A stretch of DNA of 64,000 nucleotides from the NCBI GenBank assembly GCA_013036995.1, contig JAAOXG010000026.1, forward strand, positions 1 to 64,000, given 5' to 3'. Both the position numbers and the translations under genes were made by a program. This DNA is from Lacrimispora defluvii (lineage in GTDB: Bacteria > Bacillota > Clostridia > Lachnospirales > Lachnospiraceae). Shown in pieces: positions 1 through 8,326 of this stretch. Positions within the stretch are counted from its first letter, which is position 1, and every line of letters starts with the position of its first letter. Below the pieces are notes generated by a model. It had not been told where the DNA came from. It did not search any database and saw only the letters and a list, made by a program, of their open reading frames with translations.

Positions 1-4
1 AGTT

Positions 5-283
5 TTATTTTACACTAAACACTTGTTGATTAATTATATTTCCTGTTGAATAAAGTGTGATATTATGTGGAGGCGTCATTAAAGCAATCAGGCAAATACC
101 TCTAATATCAGAAACCGTTGCCATAACCCACTTTGCAGGATCTCGCCAATCCGTTTTATCTTTGCCTTCATTACCAGTTATAATATTGCCTAGAAGAATC
201 ATATTTTGCGTCTCATCACACATTAGAACTTCAAATGTATCTTTATAAAACTCATGCACGTCTGTATATAATTTATATTGCAT
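5..283 (-). pseudogene. N-terminal remnant of a GNAT N-acetyltransferase
   Basis: A 92-residue reading frame that looks like the first third of a GNAT-family acetyltransferase of about 280 residues: HEFYKDTFEVLMCDETQN, the DWRDPAKWVMATVSD stretch and the MTPPHN segment are typical of that N-terminal half. The start is well placed behind an AAAGGAG ribosome binding site. The frame stops at 5-7, before any acetyl-CoA-binding core, so no working enzyme can be made from what is visible. The rest could lie beyond the window edge only if the stop were a sequencing error. Function is assigned by recognition of the family pattern only. Confidence 0.55.
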
Positions 284-301
284 TTTACGATCTCCTTTTC
301 G

Positions 302-1180
302 TTAAATTGATTTCTTTACAAGTTCAATAAAGTCCGCTAAATAGGGTGATATCCATTTTGAATTATGGCAGAAGAGCTGAATGTATATTTTGTAATCATT
401 TTTATACGGAAGAGGGACTAATAAATTAGCGGATCGTTCTTTCCTAACCGCCAGATTAGGAAGTACACACAGGCCCAAACCACTCGCGGCCATTTCTTTT
501 ATTGCCTGAACACTTCCTGCTTCCAAAGCAATTTGATAAGTAATTCCATGAGATTTTAAATCATATTCAAACGCTGTACGGTAATTGCAGCCTAAGCCTG
601 TCAGTATCAACCTTTGATTGGTAAAATCCTTTATATCCAGCACATTTTTTGATGCTAACGGATGTGTTGGTGCGGAAAGGACCAGAATTTCCTCCCGCTT
701 TTTCAATAAAGAAGTTATTGATGGATGCTCGATGGGGTTTCCTATCGTTAAAGCGATATCGATTGTGTTATCGGTCAACTGCTGCACGACCTGGTCGTTT
801 TCAATTAGTTTTAACTGAAGTAGAATGTTGGGATGGGATTTTTTAAATATGTCTACAATTTCCGGTAGCTTAAAAATACAAAGTGATTCAGAGACCCCGA
901 TAATGAGCTGCCCACTAGATGAAAGGCTACTATCGATTCTATCTTTGATATTTGAAGCAAGAGCCAGCATTTCTATTGCACATGGCAATAACATTTCTCC
1001 TTCGGCGGTAAGAAAAACCCTCTTTCCAATACGATCAAGGAGTTTTGTGTTCAGTTCCTGCTCTAATTGCTGAATTTGTGCAGAAATACTGGATTGTGCG
1101 TAGCCGAGCTCATCGGCTGTTTTGGTATAGTTTTTATTTTTTGAGAGAACAACAAAAGTCTTCAGCTGCTTTAAATCCAC
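302..1180 (-). CDS. LysR family transcriptional regulator
   Basis: A 292-residue protein of normal LysR length. An N-terminal winged helix-turn-helix lies at about residues 1-60 (MDLKQLKTFVVLSKNKNYTK, then AQSSISAQIQQLEQEL), followed by a periplasmic-binding-like effector domain from about residue 90. Translation starts at a GTG (1178-1180) preceded by GGGAG at a good distance. It reads away from the cupin remnant and the iron-sulfur protein gene at 1498, which is the usual arrangement for a LysR protein and its target. Two copies of AAATGTATAGT in the shared intergenic region could be its binding site. The inducer cannot be told from the sequence. Confidence 0.9.
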   Translation of the reverse strand: MDLKQLKTFVVLSKNKNYTKTADELGYAQSSISAQIQQLEQELNTKLLDRIGKRVFLTAEGEMLLPCAIEMLALASNIKDRIDSSLSSSGQLIIGVSESLCIFKLPEIVDIFKKSHPNILLQLKLIENDQVVQQLTDNTIDIALTIGNPIEHPSITSLLKKREEILVLSAPTHPLASKNVLDIKDFTNQRLILTGLGCNYRTAFEYDLKSHGITYQIALEAGSVQAIKEMAASGLGLCVLPNLAVRKERSANLLVPLPYKNDYKIYIQLFCHNSKWISPYLADFIELVKKSI

Positions 1181-1230
1181 AACAATTTACTCCCTTCCTC
1201 AACGATCGAAATAATCGATAATTATAATAG

Positions 1231-1265
1231 AAATGTATAGTTTTACAGATAGATAAATGTATAGT
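1231..1265. promoter_or_regulatory. Direct repeat in LysR divergent promoter region
   Basis: AAATGTATAGT occurs at 1231-1241 and again at 1255-1265, a 24-bp spacing, between the lysR start at 1180 and the rightward genes. Repeats on the same DNA face in this position are candidates for LysR binding. No experimental support; the region is AT-rich, so chance is possible. Confidence 0.35.
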
Positions 1266-1335
1266 AACATAAACATACAGCAGGCGCAATTAAAAAATCC
1301 AGTGTCTAACTGAAATTCGAGTTTAAGGAGCAAAT

Positions 1336-1485
1336 ATGAACGCAGATATTTTTCCAGAACAGGTCTTAAGTCTGACCGAGGCAGATATTCCCATAAAAGG
1401 TGTGAAGGCTTACCTGAACATGAGCACGAAAGCCAATATAATGTATTTAGCTCAAAAAGACCGATATGGATGCAAGAGGAAATAG
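1336..1485 (+). pseudogene. Truncated cupin-domain protein remnant
   Basis: A 49-residue frame with a good AAGGAG site just upstream. Its first 30 residues (NADIFPEQVLSLTEADIPIK, then GVKAYL) match the usual beginning of small cupin proteins in Clostridia, where a metal-binding HSH motif follows soon after. Here the frame instead continues with unrelated residues and stops after GCKRK, so the beta-barrel and metal ligands are missing. It is probably a decayed former target of the divergent LysR gene. The family call rests on a short N-terminal match, so confidence is moderate. Confidence 0.4.
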
Positions 1486-1497
1486 GGGGAAACTGCT

Positions 1498-2187
1498 ATG
1501 AAAGAGGAATTGAGGGAAAAAGTTCTCGGCTTAGGAGCGAATATTTGTGGATTTGCAGCAATAGAGCGATTTGCGGGAGCTCCCAAAGGGTTTCATCCAT
1601 GTGACATATTTGCGGATTGCAAAAGTGTGGTTGCTTTTGGAATAGCCCTTCCCAAAGGAATATATATAGCTGATTCCAGATTAATATATTCCTACTTTAA
1701 TAATTTTGCTTGTCCACAAGTGGATCGTATTGCTTATCATACCGCAGTTGTTTTAGAGAATACATATCACGGGTTAGGAGTGCCGTTACCCAGCGATGGA
1801 CCTTATGACTATTGGGATGAAGATAAAATGGAAGGTCGTGGCTTACTGTCAATGAAGCATGTTGCATACCTTTCCGGAATAGGTACGTTTGGCAAGAGTA
1901 CGCTTCTGCTCAACAGAGAGTATGGGAACCGCCTGGTTATCGGATGTGTTTTGACCAATCTGGAAATAGAATCCGATGAATTTGCTTCCGGAATATGCCT
2001 TGAACATTGTGATTTATGTATCCGAAACTGTCCGGTAGGGGCAATCAACGAAAATGGAGTCGAGCAGAAAACGTGTCGAACCAACAGCTATGGTAAGTCA
2101 AAACGTGGCTTTGAGACTGTGGAGTGCAATTGCTGCAGAACTGCTTGCCCGATGTGCTTTGGGTTGCATGAGTTTCAAGCCCACTAG
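1498..2187 (+). CDS. Short QueG-like 4Fe-4S double-cluster protein
   Basis: A 229-residue protein related to epoxyqueuosine reductase-like iron-sulfur proteins. The C-terminal part holds two cysteine sets: CLEHCDLCIRNCP (about residues 163-175), and later CNCCRTACPMC (about 207-217), enough for two [4Fe-4S] clusters. The N-terminal two-thirds resembles the QueG-type fold (GANICGFAAIERF; GIGTFGKSTLLLN). It is much shorter than the roughly 310-380 residues of true QueG and lacks its C-terminal HEAT-like part, so queuosine synthesis is doubtful. Members of this short group are common in Clostridia and mostly uncharacterised. The start follows a GGGGG-rich ribosome binding site 8-12 bases upstream. 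Confidence 0.75.
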   Translation: MKEELREKVLGLGANICGFAAIERFAGAPKGFHPCDIFADCKSVVAFGIALPKGIYIADSRLIYSYFNNFACPQVDRIAYHTAVVLENTYHGLGVPLPSDGPYDYWDEDKMEGRGLLSMKHVAYLSGIGTFGKSTLLLNREYGNRLVIGCVLTNLEIESDEFASGICLEHCDLCIRNCPVGAINENGVEQKTCRTNSYGKSKRGFETVECNCCRTACPMCFGLHEFQAH

Positions 2188-2213
2188 GAGCATACCCATT
2201 TTTGTAAGTCGCC

Positions 2214-2263
2214 TTGACAAAAAAATTAGAATGAGATAATATAGTTGATAATATCAATCAACT
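2214..2263 (+). promoter_or_regulatory. Sigma-A promoter with MarR-type palindromic operator
   Basis: TTGACA (2214-2219) and TAATAT (2237-2242) are separated by 17 bp. Immediately downstream is the palindrome TTGATAATATCAA (2245-2257), nested with an outer inverted pair AGTTGAT (2243-2249) and ATCAACT (2257-2263). A palindrome covering the start point of the MarR-GNAT gene fits autorepression. Confidence 0.7.
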
Positions 2264-2275
2264 CGGAGACGTGGT

Positions 2276-3205
2276 ATGAATAAAGAGGAAATGGTTAGAA
2301 GCGAGATAAGATTAATCGTGAGGGAATTAGGTTTATTAAATCACAATTGCTTTAATTCAGGCTTGACACTTGCACAAGCACATATATTAAATTATCTAAG
2401 GCAAAACGGAAAGACTCCTTTTAATGAATTGTTGATAAGCCTGGGTATTGATAAGGCTTCACTTAGTAGAATAGTTAGTAATCTGGAAGCAAAAAAATAC
2501 TTAGAACTGAAAAAGTCGGAAGATGATAAGAGAATGAAAGATATTTGTCTTTTACCATTAGGTCTGACAACTATTAACGATGGGGATTATAAAGCAAATA
2601 TATTTATGAATGAAATTTTAGATTTAGGAGATAGCCAGGACGCGGACAATATTGTTAGAGCATTTAGAGTATTCCGTATTCTTGCATTAAAAAACAATCT
2701 TAGAAAGAATGATTCTAGAATTTTGATTGAAAAAATCTCAGAAAATTATATGGAGGATTCAATAAAATTAGCAACAGAAGTATTTGCTAATGAGCAGGGG
2801 ATCCCGGCAGAATCAATTGCAATTGATGCTAATTTAAAACCAATCTGGTGGTGTGCAAGAGTAGGTGGAGATGTTATTGGGGTTGTCGCAACATGGAAAG
2901 AAAAAGATAAATGGAAATGGGGAAGATTTGCCGTTGATAAAAGACTGAGAGGTTTAGGTATCGGTCAAAAAATGGCTATTCAATCATTAAAAGAGATTTT
3001 TGGACAATATACAGATAAGTTATATATTGAAGCAAGAGAAGTAACTGTAAATATGTTATTAAAATTTGGATGTAAAGTTATTGGAGAAACAGAAGATTTT
3101 TATGGCGAACCCATAACACCAATATTATTAAACAAAGAATTGTTTGATGAACATTTGAAAAATTATAACAACGCATATAGTATTTTAGAAAGGCAGGTAT
3201 TATGA
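2276..3205 (+). CDS. MarR regulator fused to GNAT acetyltransferase
   Basis: A 309-residue two-domain protein. Residues about 1-140 form a MarR winged helix (LTLAQAHILNYLRQNGKTPF; LGIDKASLSRIVSNLEAKKY; DDKRMKDI wing). Residues about 155-300 form a GNAT domain with the acetyl-CoA-binding pattern WGRFAVDKRLRGLGIGQKMA (R-x-x-G-x-G). The fused layout is a known architecture, in which the regulator presumably senses or modifies a small molecule. A strong promoter with a palindromic operator sits directly upstream. The stop codon overlaps an ATG (ATGA, 3202-3205) of a broken downstream gene. The substrate is unknown. Confidence 0.85.
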   Translation: MNKEEMVRSEIRLIVRELGLLNHNCFNSGLTLAQAHILNYLRQNGKTPFNELLISLGIDKASLSRIVSNLEAKKYLELKKSEDDKRMKDICLLPLGLTTINDGDYKANIFMNEILDLGDSQDADNIVRAFRVFRILALKNNLRKNDSRILIEKISENYMEDSIKLATEVFANEQGIPAESIAIDANLKPIWWCARVGGDVIGVVATWKEKDKWKWGRFAVDKRLRGLGIGQKMAIQSLKEIFGQYTDKLYIEAREVTVNMLLKFGCKVIGETEDFYGEPITPILLNKELFDEHLKNYNNAYSILERQVL

Positions 3206-3378
3206 AAGAGAAAGAAATGCTTTTAAGCGATGTATTTGTTCGTTCTAAAAGAATTTGAAGCAATTATCATGAATTAGAAAACCAATACCACGGCAGTGAA
3301 TGGACAATAGAAGGCGAAGATATTGCCCGCTATTTTTCTACATCTAGTGCTTTTAGAGAACTATCTATCTTACCTTGA
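3202..3378 (+). pseudogene. Broken small gene translationally coupled to the MarR-GNAT gene
   Basis: The ATG at 3202 overlaps the previous stop, the usual sign of translational coupling. The frame gives 18 residues (MKEKEMLLSDVFVRSKRI), meets TGA at 3256-3258, then stays open to 3378 (YHELENQYHGSEWTIEGEDI and on). The second part looks like protein sequence, so a longer gene was probably interrupted here and its end lost. I do not recognise the family. Confidence 0.4.
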
Positions 3379-3404
3379 CATCATATCGTAACACCGATAT
3401 GATG
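3379..3404. repeat. Perfect 10-bp inverted repeat
   Basis: CATCATATCG and CGATATGATG are perfect complements separated by six bases (TAACAC). There is no T-run behind it, so an ordinary terminator is unlikely. It lies in the decayed region between the MarR-GNAT operon and the VanZ gene. The flanks (3206-3378 and 3405-3567) hold only gene fragments, including a short open stretch ending at about 3497 that I cannot identify. Confidence 0.5.
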
Positions 3405-3567
3405 GAAACGGGTGATGAAAATGATAATACAGCAGCCTATGCAAGACACAGATGCCCTGCTACCGCTATGGTTGCTTCTGTAATACAGAGGTAAAATATG
3501 AGGTATTCTTTAAAAGGAGATTTTAAATATAAAAAATAAGGAAGAAAAAATATCAGGGGGCAGAAAA

Positions 3568-4191
3568 GTGCCAAAGGATAATACTGGAGTTATTAAGAGC
3601 AATTTACGCAGATTCATATTTGCGGGATTGATAGTATATGCAATTTTAGTATTATATTTCATGTTTCTTGGATTTAATAGAACAGACGCCAGAATCAATT
3701 ATAGTGAGTATACATTTATACTTATCCCGGAAGTTATTCCCCTTAGGTTTCCGGAATTAACGATGTCTTGGTTATATGATTTCGGAAACATTGCTGCCTT
3801 TATTCCTTTTGGAATTATATTTCCATTGTTATATCGTATCCGTTTTAGAAAGTTTATCTCATTATTTGTATTAGTGATTTCATCTTTGGAAGTACTACAG
3901 TCACTAACTTTCATGGGTACATTTGATATTGCGGATATTATATCAAATACATTGGGTGCCATCATAGGATTTATTGCTTTTAAAGTAGGGTTTTCCACAG
4001 GTATTACCTTTAGAAAGCTTGTTGCTTCAGCTGTATCTATTCTTATATCAATAATTTTGATTATAGTTGTTTCTGAAACAATTAATTATGGTATACATGT
4101 AAATGAAACAATAGGACAAGTCTACCAAATAATCAATATTGCTTTGTGTGAAGCCACCATCAATATCTGCTGGCTGCCCCATAGGGGCTAA
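3568..4191 (+). CDS. VanZ-family membrane protein with foreign C-terminal end
   Basis: A 207-residue membrane protein. The VanZ-like core spans about residues 15-150: a first membrane helix (FAGLIVYAILVLYFMFLGF), the conserved NIAAFIPFGI segment, a middle helix, and DIADIISNTLGAIIGF. VanZ of the vancomycin clusters gives low-level teicoplanin resistance; chromosomal relatives are mostly of unknown role. It starts at GTG after AGGGGG. From about residue 185 (base ~4120) the protein is read through the antisense strand of a truncated oxidoreductase gene, so its natural C-terminus has been lost. Whether the altered protein works is uncertain. Confidence 0.75.
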   Translation: MPKDNTGVIKSNLRRFIFAGLIVYAILVLYFMFLGFNRTDARINYSEYTFILIPEVIPLRFPELTMSWLYDFGNIAAFIPFGIIFPLLYRIRFRKFISLFVLVISSLEVLQSLTFMGTFDIADIISNTLGAIIGFIAFKVGFSTGITFRKLVASAVSILISIILIIVVSETINYGIHVNETIGQVYQIINIALCEATINICWLPHRG

Positions 4192-4248
4192 TGCAATTCT
4201 ATTTTTAATTGTCAAATTACGAATTTTACCTTCTTGAAAAAGTAACAT
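4123..4248 (-). pseudogene. N-terminal remnant of an NADH:flavin oxidoreductase (old yellow enzyme family)
   Basis: Reading leftward from an ATG at 4246-4248 with an excellent AAAGGAGG site, the first 42 residues match the start of OYE-family oxidoreductases: GKIRNLTIKNRIALAPMG followed by DGGFTQSNIDYLV. These enzymes are normally 370-670 residues. After about base 4123 the frame runs into the antisense of the VanZ gene, so the rest of the gene is deleted. The divergent TetR gene at 4449 may once have controlled it. Confidence 0.7.
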
Positions 4249-4367
4249 AGGATTACTATTCCTCCTTTTGTTGATTTATTTGTTTGGATATTATAAAATG
4301 TAGGTGCGACGGCAGGGTACCGTCGTGGTATTTGAAAAAAAATAAATTAAAGTGTGAAAAAAATAGT

Positions 4368-4384
4368 ACCGAGGTAATAAAAAA
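4368..4384 (+). promoter_or_regulatory. Repeat motif upstream of tetR (copy 1)
   Basis: ACCGAGGTAATAAAAAA lies about 65 bp before the TetR start. A near-identical copy with similar flanks is found at 5218-5234 in front of the permease gene, suggesting a shared operator for this TetR protein. Confidence 0.5.
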
Positions 4385-4448
4385 TAGTATAACAGTACTA
4401 AGAATATTACTTTATCTTTTTTTTGTCAATCTTTTTTTAGGAGGACTT

Positions 4449-5069
4449 ATGTCAAAATCAATTAATAACAAGACTCATAGAAGGATTGTGGAATGTGCTT
4501 TGGATTTGTTTCAGGAAAAGGGTTATGATAATGTAACTATTCAGGAAATATGCCAATCCTCGAAAATTACGAAAAGCACATTCTATTATCATTTTCCTTC
4601 AAAGGAATCGCTGATCGAAGAATTTACCGAACAGACCTCCCGGACAACCCAGGAAAATTTTGCAGAAATTATGGCACTGGAGTCAAATATTTTGCAGTTA
4701 TGGGCAATTTTTAATTCTTATATTACAAAAAATAACAAATACGGTTCGTCCGTGGTGGGACAAGTTTACCGCACGTTTTTGAGCACTTGTGACGAGATAG
4801 ATTTTCCAAGGTACCTGATTTTATTCAATACAGTGGTGGTTCTCATTGAAAAAGCCCAGAAATCCGGAGAGATTCAGAACATGTCACAGCCGGAGCAAAT
4901 AGCAGAAGCCTTATATTATGGTTCCCGTGGCATTGTCTATTCCTGGGCGGCAGGGCAGGGGGGATTCTGTCTTCAAGAGAAGTTTAAAAATCTATTCAAC
5001 GGGCTGCTGCTTCCGGTAAAAGCCCATGCCATCAGTTTTGAGGAAGAGAATGATCAGGAGAAGAAATAA
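4449..5069 (+). CDS. TetR/AcrR family transcriptional regulator
   Basis: A 206-residue TetR-type repressor. The helix-turn-helix is at about residues 8-55 (RIVECALDLFQEKGYDNVTI, then KITKSTFYYHFPSKESLIEE), followed by an alpha-helical ligand-binding part. I chose the ATG at 4449 because an AGGAGG lies just before it; an in-frame start at 4284 would add 55 residues with no TetR similarity. The gene ends in a strong terminator. The same sequence motif precedes this gene and the GntP-type permease that follows, so it likely regulates itself and the permease-MFS unit. The ligand is unknown. Confidence 0.88.
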   Translation: MSKSINNKTHRRIVECALDLFQEKGYDNVTIQEICQSSKITKSTFYYHFPSKESLIEEFTEQTSRTTQENFAEIMALESNILQLWAIFNSYITKNNKYGSSVVGQVYRTFLSTCDEIDFPRYLILFNTVVVLIEKAQKSGEIQNMSQPEQIAEALYYGSRGIVYSWAAGQGGFCLQEKFKNLFNGLLLPVKAHAISFEEENDQEKK

Positions 5070-5081
5070 TAAAGTCTAATG

Positions 5082-5112
5082 AAAAAAGCTGCAAATCATG
5101 CAGCTTTTTTTT
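5082..5112 (+). terminator. Rho-independent terminator after tetR
   Basis: AAAAAAGCTGCA and TGCAGCTTTTTT form a perfect 12-bp stem with a 5-base loop, followed by more T residues. Confidence 0.9.
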
Positions 5113-5173
5113 CGATTATTGAGAAATAAAATGCTTTTTTAAAAAAAAATTGCTAAAATTTTAACAAAAACAA

Positions 5174-5234
5174 TTGACAAACTTTAATTTATTGGTATGA
5201 TATAGCTGTGAAATAGAACCGAGGTACTAAAAAA
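5174..5234 (+). promoter_or_regulatory. Extended -10 promoter and TetR motif (copy 2)
   Basis: TTGACA (5174-5179) and TATGAT (5196-5201) are 16 bp apart, with TGG directly before the -10 giving an extended -10. The motif ACCGAGGTACTAAAAAA (5218-5234) follows in the expected early transcribed region, where a bound repressor would block transcription. Confidence 0.7.
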
Positions 5235-5287
5235 ACAAAGTGTAAGTGCTAAAAAGTCATCTGGCATCAAGAATAGGAGAAAGATAT

Positions 5288-6607
5288 ATGTTGGGGTATA
5301 TTAGCATTTTTATTGGCATGGCCATTGTTATGATTTTGATGATGAGGAATTGGAGTCCCCTGATCGTCGGAATTGTAGCAGCAGCAGTGATAATTATTCT
5401 GAACGGGTTACCGTATAGTGAAACAATGTCTAATACATATTTTGTTAAATTCTGCGATATGTTTCAGGCGCTATTTCCTGCAATTTTCTCCGGTAGTCTT
5501 TTGGCTCAAGTGTTTAACAGATCCGGAGCGGTTATCACCATAGCAGATAAAATGGCAAACGCAATGTTTCGGGAGGGATCGTCTCAGACTCAAAAATACA
5601 TTTCTGCAATCCTGGCACTGATTGCTGTTAGTGGTATTGTCTGCTATTGCGGTATGAACTCACTGGTTACCCTGATTGCCACCTATCCCATTGCACTGCG
5701 TATCATGGAGAGAGCGGATATTCCAAAACGTTTTGTAATGGGTATTCTGACCTGCGGAGTTTATACGTTTGCTATGACGGGACCGGGATCAGCAGAAATC
5801 GTAAACATACTGGCAATGCAAATATTAGGCACTCCGTCTTATTCGGGGTTCTATGGAGGCATTGTTGCCATCATTGTTGAAATTTTTGTCACCACCTCAC
5901 TGTTGACCCTGATGATTAAAAATGATGTGAAACGGGGTGCCAAATTTGAGTATGGATCGAAGGATCTACTGCCTATAGAAGACAAACCAAGACCAGGATT
6001 TATGAAAGCCTTTGCTCCGCTTCTTATTCTGCTGCTTCTATTCAACTTTTTTACACTTGATATTTTTACAGCAACCATGATCAGCTGGATCGTTTCGGTG
6101 ATATTGTTTTACCCGTATCTTGGTGGAATGAGTGAATTGAAGGAAAGCGTGTCCATAGGAGGGAAAATGGCGTTTATTCCTACTGGTTCCGTTGCTTCGA
6201 TTGTGGGATTTACAGCGGTCGTTCAGACTTTGCCTGAATTTCAGAGCATGATTGACGGCATTTTTAATTTAAATGTGCCGGTAGGTTTCATATTAATCAT
6301 ATCTGTTTGTTTAATAGCCGCTATCACGGGAAGTTCTTCCTCCTCGATTCGAATTGCAGTTCCACTGGTTATGGAACGATGTCAAAAAGCAGGGCTCAGT
6401 CTCGCATATATTCATAGAGTATCGTGTTTTGCAAGCTCCATTATTGATGAGCTTCCCTGGTCATCTGCGGTTATAATCAACATGGAAATAGCTGATCTCA
6501 AACTGAAAGACGGGTATCCGCCGATTTTTGTATCCAGCTGTGTAGCCACCCTCTGTGGTACGGCGGTTTGTGCAATCTTCATGCAGCTGTTTCCATACTT
6601 ACCTTAG
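5288..6607 (+). CDS. GntP-family-like permease
   Basis: A 439-residue, strongly hydrophobic membrane protein with about 11-12 membrane helices, resembling the GntP/CitM-type anion permeases of the ion-transporter superfamily. Supporting stretches are GYISIFIGMAIVMIL at the start, VSGIVCYCGMNSLVTLIATY in the middle, and ITGSSSSSIRIAVPLVMERC near residue 355, similar to the conserved serine-rich helix in GntP. The ATG at 5288 is chosen over the longer GTG frame (5246) because AGGAGA lies seven bases before it. It is followed after 62 bp by an MFS transporter in what looks like one operon. The likely substrate is an organic or sugar acid. Confidence 0.75.
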   Translation: MLGYISIFIGMAIVMILMMRNWSPLIVGIVAAAVIIILNGLPYSETMSNTYFVKFCDMFQALFPAIFSGSLLAQVFNRSGAVITIADKMANAMFREGSSQTQKYISAILALIAVSGIVCYCGMNSLVTLIATYPIALRIMERADIPKRFVMGILTCGVYTFAMTGPGSAEIVNILAMQILGTPSYSGFYGGIVAIIVEIFVTTSLLTLMIKNDVKRGAKFEYGSKDLLPIEDKPRPGFMKAFAPLLILLLLFNFFTLDIFTATMISWIVSVILFYPYLGGMSELKESVSIGGKMAFIPTGSVASIVGFTAVVQTLPEFQSMIDGIFNLNVPVGFILIISVCLIAAITGSSSSSIRIAVPLVMERCQKAGLSLAYIHRVSCFASSIIDELPWSSAVIINMEIADLKLKDGYPPIFVSSCVATLCGTAVCAIFMQLFPYLP

Positions 6608-6669
6608 TTAAGCTTATTCACATTTTAATTCATTTTTATTTAAATCTATTATATTACAGGAGGAAAAGT

Positions 6670-8148
6670 ATGTCAGATCAATATGCTGGAGTATTGAAAG
6701 GGTCAAATGACGACGATGATGTTTTAGTATACATAGAGCCAAAGAAAAGAGCAATGGTTACGATTTCACTTCTTGTGGGCTTTTTTGGAATCCATTTCTA
6801 TATGCGTGCTTTTAGTATGTGTACCGCTTATATAATGGCCGACTGGAATGCAGGAGAATATTATTCTGCAGGAAAAGCATTACAGACCGCAGTTATGGTG
6901 GTGGCCACTTCCGTTTCGGCACGACTGATTCCGAAATGGGGGATCAGGAAGATTATGGGCGGTTCGCTTATTCTCGTGATTTTATGTAATTTTGGTACAC
7001 TGTTGGCAAATAATCTCCCCATGTTTCTAATCATAGTAATGCTGCAGGGAATTGGTAATGCGGGGCTGATCAGCAATATGATTAGTATGATGAACAAGAT
7101 CTGGCCGCCGTCAAAGCGGGCTATGTGGCTTTCTTCCATTGGAATCACACAGGGAATTGCTGCAATTATAGTTCCAACTCTGTCTGGTTTGTTAGTAGAT
7201 CAATTGGGTTGGGAATCAGTCTACTATATTATGACTGTCATTCAGGCCATCGGTCTTGTTTTAACTCTGGTGATTACACCGTCAAATACACAGCAAAGAA
7301 ATTACACTCCACGGAAATTTGATTCTATTGGTACCTTAATTTTCATAATTTGGATCAGCTGTATCGTACTTGCATGTAATTTTGGAAACTCATGGGGTTG
7401 GGGCAGCCCCAGAATTATCACTCTTCTGATCGTGGGTCTCTCAGGGCTGGCAGCATTCATAATAGTAGAGGTGCGACTTGGTTCCGATGCGATATTCCCT
7501 GTCAGACTATTTAAGGACAATCGTAATGTAGCCTACATCTTTATTCAGTCATTTTTTGGCTGCGCAGCATGTATGGGGCAGTTTGTGTTCGTTATCTATT
7601 ACATGCAGGTGGTTATGGGTACAACAGCAGCAATGTCGGCGTTACCTTTTACGGTATTCTCCATTGGAACTCTTGTTATGAGTCCTATTTATGGTGCACT
7701 TTATAAGAAGTGGGGCAAGAGCAAAGGACTCCTGGCAATGTGTACACTGCTTGTTGCACTGAACGCCTTCTTTTATGGAATAACACTGTCACCAACTACC
7801 AGCTTAGGCTTAATCTTCTTCATCTCAGCCTTCGGGGGCCTTGGCCACTGCTGTCTTGTTACGCTTTGCTATAATGCTGCAGAAGAATACCTGCCGAAAA
7901 GTAGGATTGCAGATGGCAACGCGGTAGCTTATATTGCGATCTGTATCGCCGGAAGCGTTGGACTTGCAGTTATGCAGGCAATCAGCAATGCAGTGACGGC
8001 GTCCAAAGTTTCAGCTGGAATGGAAGATCTGGCAGCTCGCGCGGCGGGATATGAGACAGCTATGTTAGTCGCAGGACTTTGCGGTTTGCTGGGTGTGGTT
8101 GCAGCACTGCTATTGAATAGTAAGAACAAAGAGAATGGTGCAATATAG
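6670..8148 (+). CDS. MFS transporter, DHA2-like 14-helix type
   Basis: A 492-residue major facilitator protein, in the length range of the 14-helix DHA2 drug:proton antiporter group. The pattern between helices 2 and 3 (RLIPKWGIRKIMGGSLIL) corresponds to the usual MFS G-x-x-x-D-R-x-G-R-R region, and the motif-C-like stretch GIAAIIVPTLSGLLVDQLGW is present. Start at 6670 after AGGAGG. It follows the GntP-type permease and ends in a clear terminator, so both are probably expressed from the promoter at 5174 under TetR control. It could export a product or import an organic acid; I cannot decide. Confidence 0.8.
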   Translation: MSDQYAGVLKGSNDDDDVLVYIEPKKRAMVTISLLVGFFGIHFYMRAFSMCTAYIMADWNAGEYYSAGKALQTAVMVVATSVSARLIPKWGIRKIMGGSLILVILCNFGTLLANNLPMFLIIVMLQGIGNAGLISNMISMMNKIWPPSKRAMWLSSIGITQGIAAIIVPTLSGLLVDQLGWESVYYIMTVIQAIGLVLTLVITPSNTQQRNYTPRKFDSIGTLIFIIWISCIVLACNFGNSWGWGSPRIITLLIVGLSGLAAFIIVEVRLGSDAIFPVRLFKDNRNVAYIFIQSFFGCAACMGQFVFVIYYMQVVMGTTAAMSALPFTVFSIGTLVMSPIYGALYKKWGKSKGLLAMCTLLVALNAFFYGITLSPTTSLGLIFFISAFGGLGHCCLVTLCYNAAEEYLPKSRIADGNAVAYIAICIAGSVGLAVMQAISNAVTASKVSAGMEDLAARAAGYETAMLVAGLCGLLGVVAALLLNSKNKENGAI

Positions 8149-8245
8149 AGCTGATAGACGGTGGCACGGAATATTTACGTCAGTCGGCTGAGAAAGTAGT
8201 TTTTTTGATTTATCAACAGATGAAAATGAATAAAGGTTACTATAA

Positions 8246-8281
8246 GGCGTAAAAGTTTTTTACTTTTACGCCGTTTCTTTA
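8246..8281 (+). terminator. Terminator after the MFS gene
   Basis: GGCGTAAAAG and CTTTTACGCC form a perfect 10-bp stem with a 7-base loop, followed by GTTTCTTT. Confidence 0.85.
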
Positions 8282-8326
8282 TTATTAAGTCACTAAGAAG
8301 GAGTTGTTCTGGCCTTGTTTGGATAA

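Noticed and set aside
1498-2187. Calling the iron-sulfur protein true epoxyqueuosine reductase
   Set aside because: It is too short and lacks the C-terminal part of QueG; only the shared fold and clusters are supported.
4307-4325. Inverted repeat CGACGG/CCGTCG between the OYE remnant and tetR
   Set aside because: Only six base pairs and no second copy before the permease; the 17-bp direct motif is the better operator candidate.
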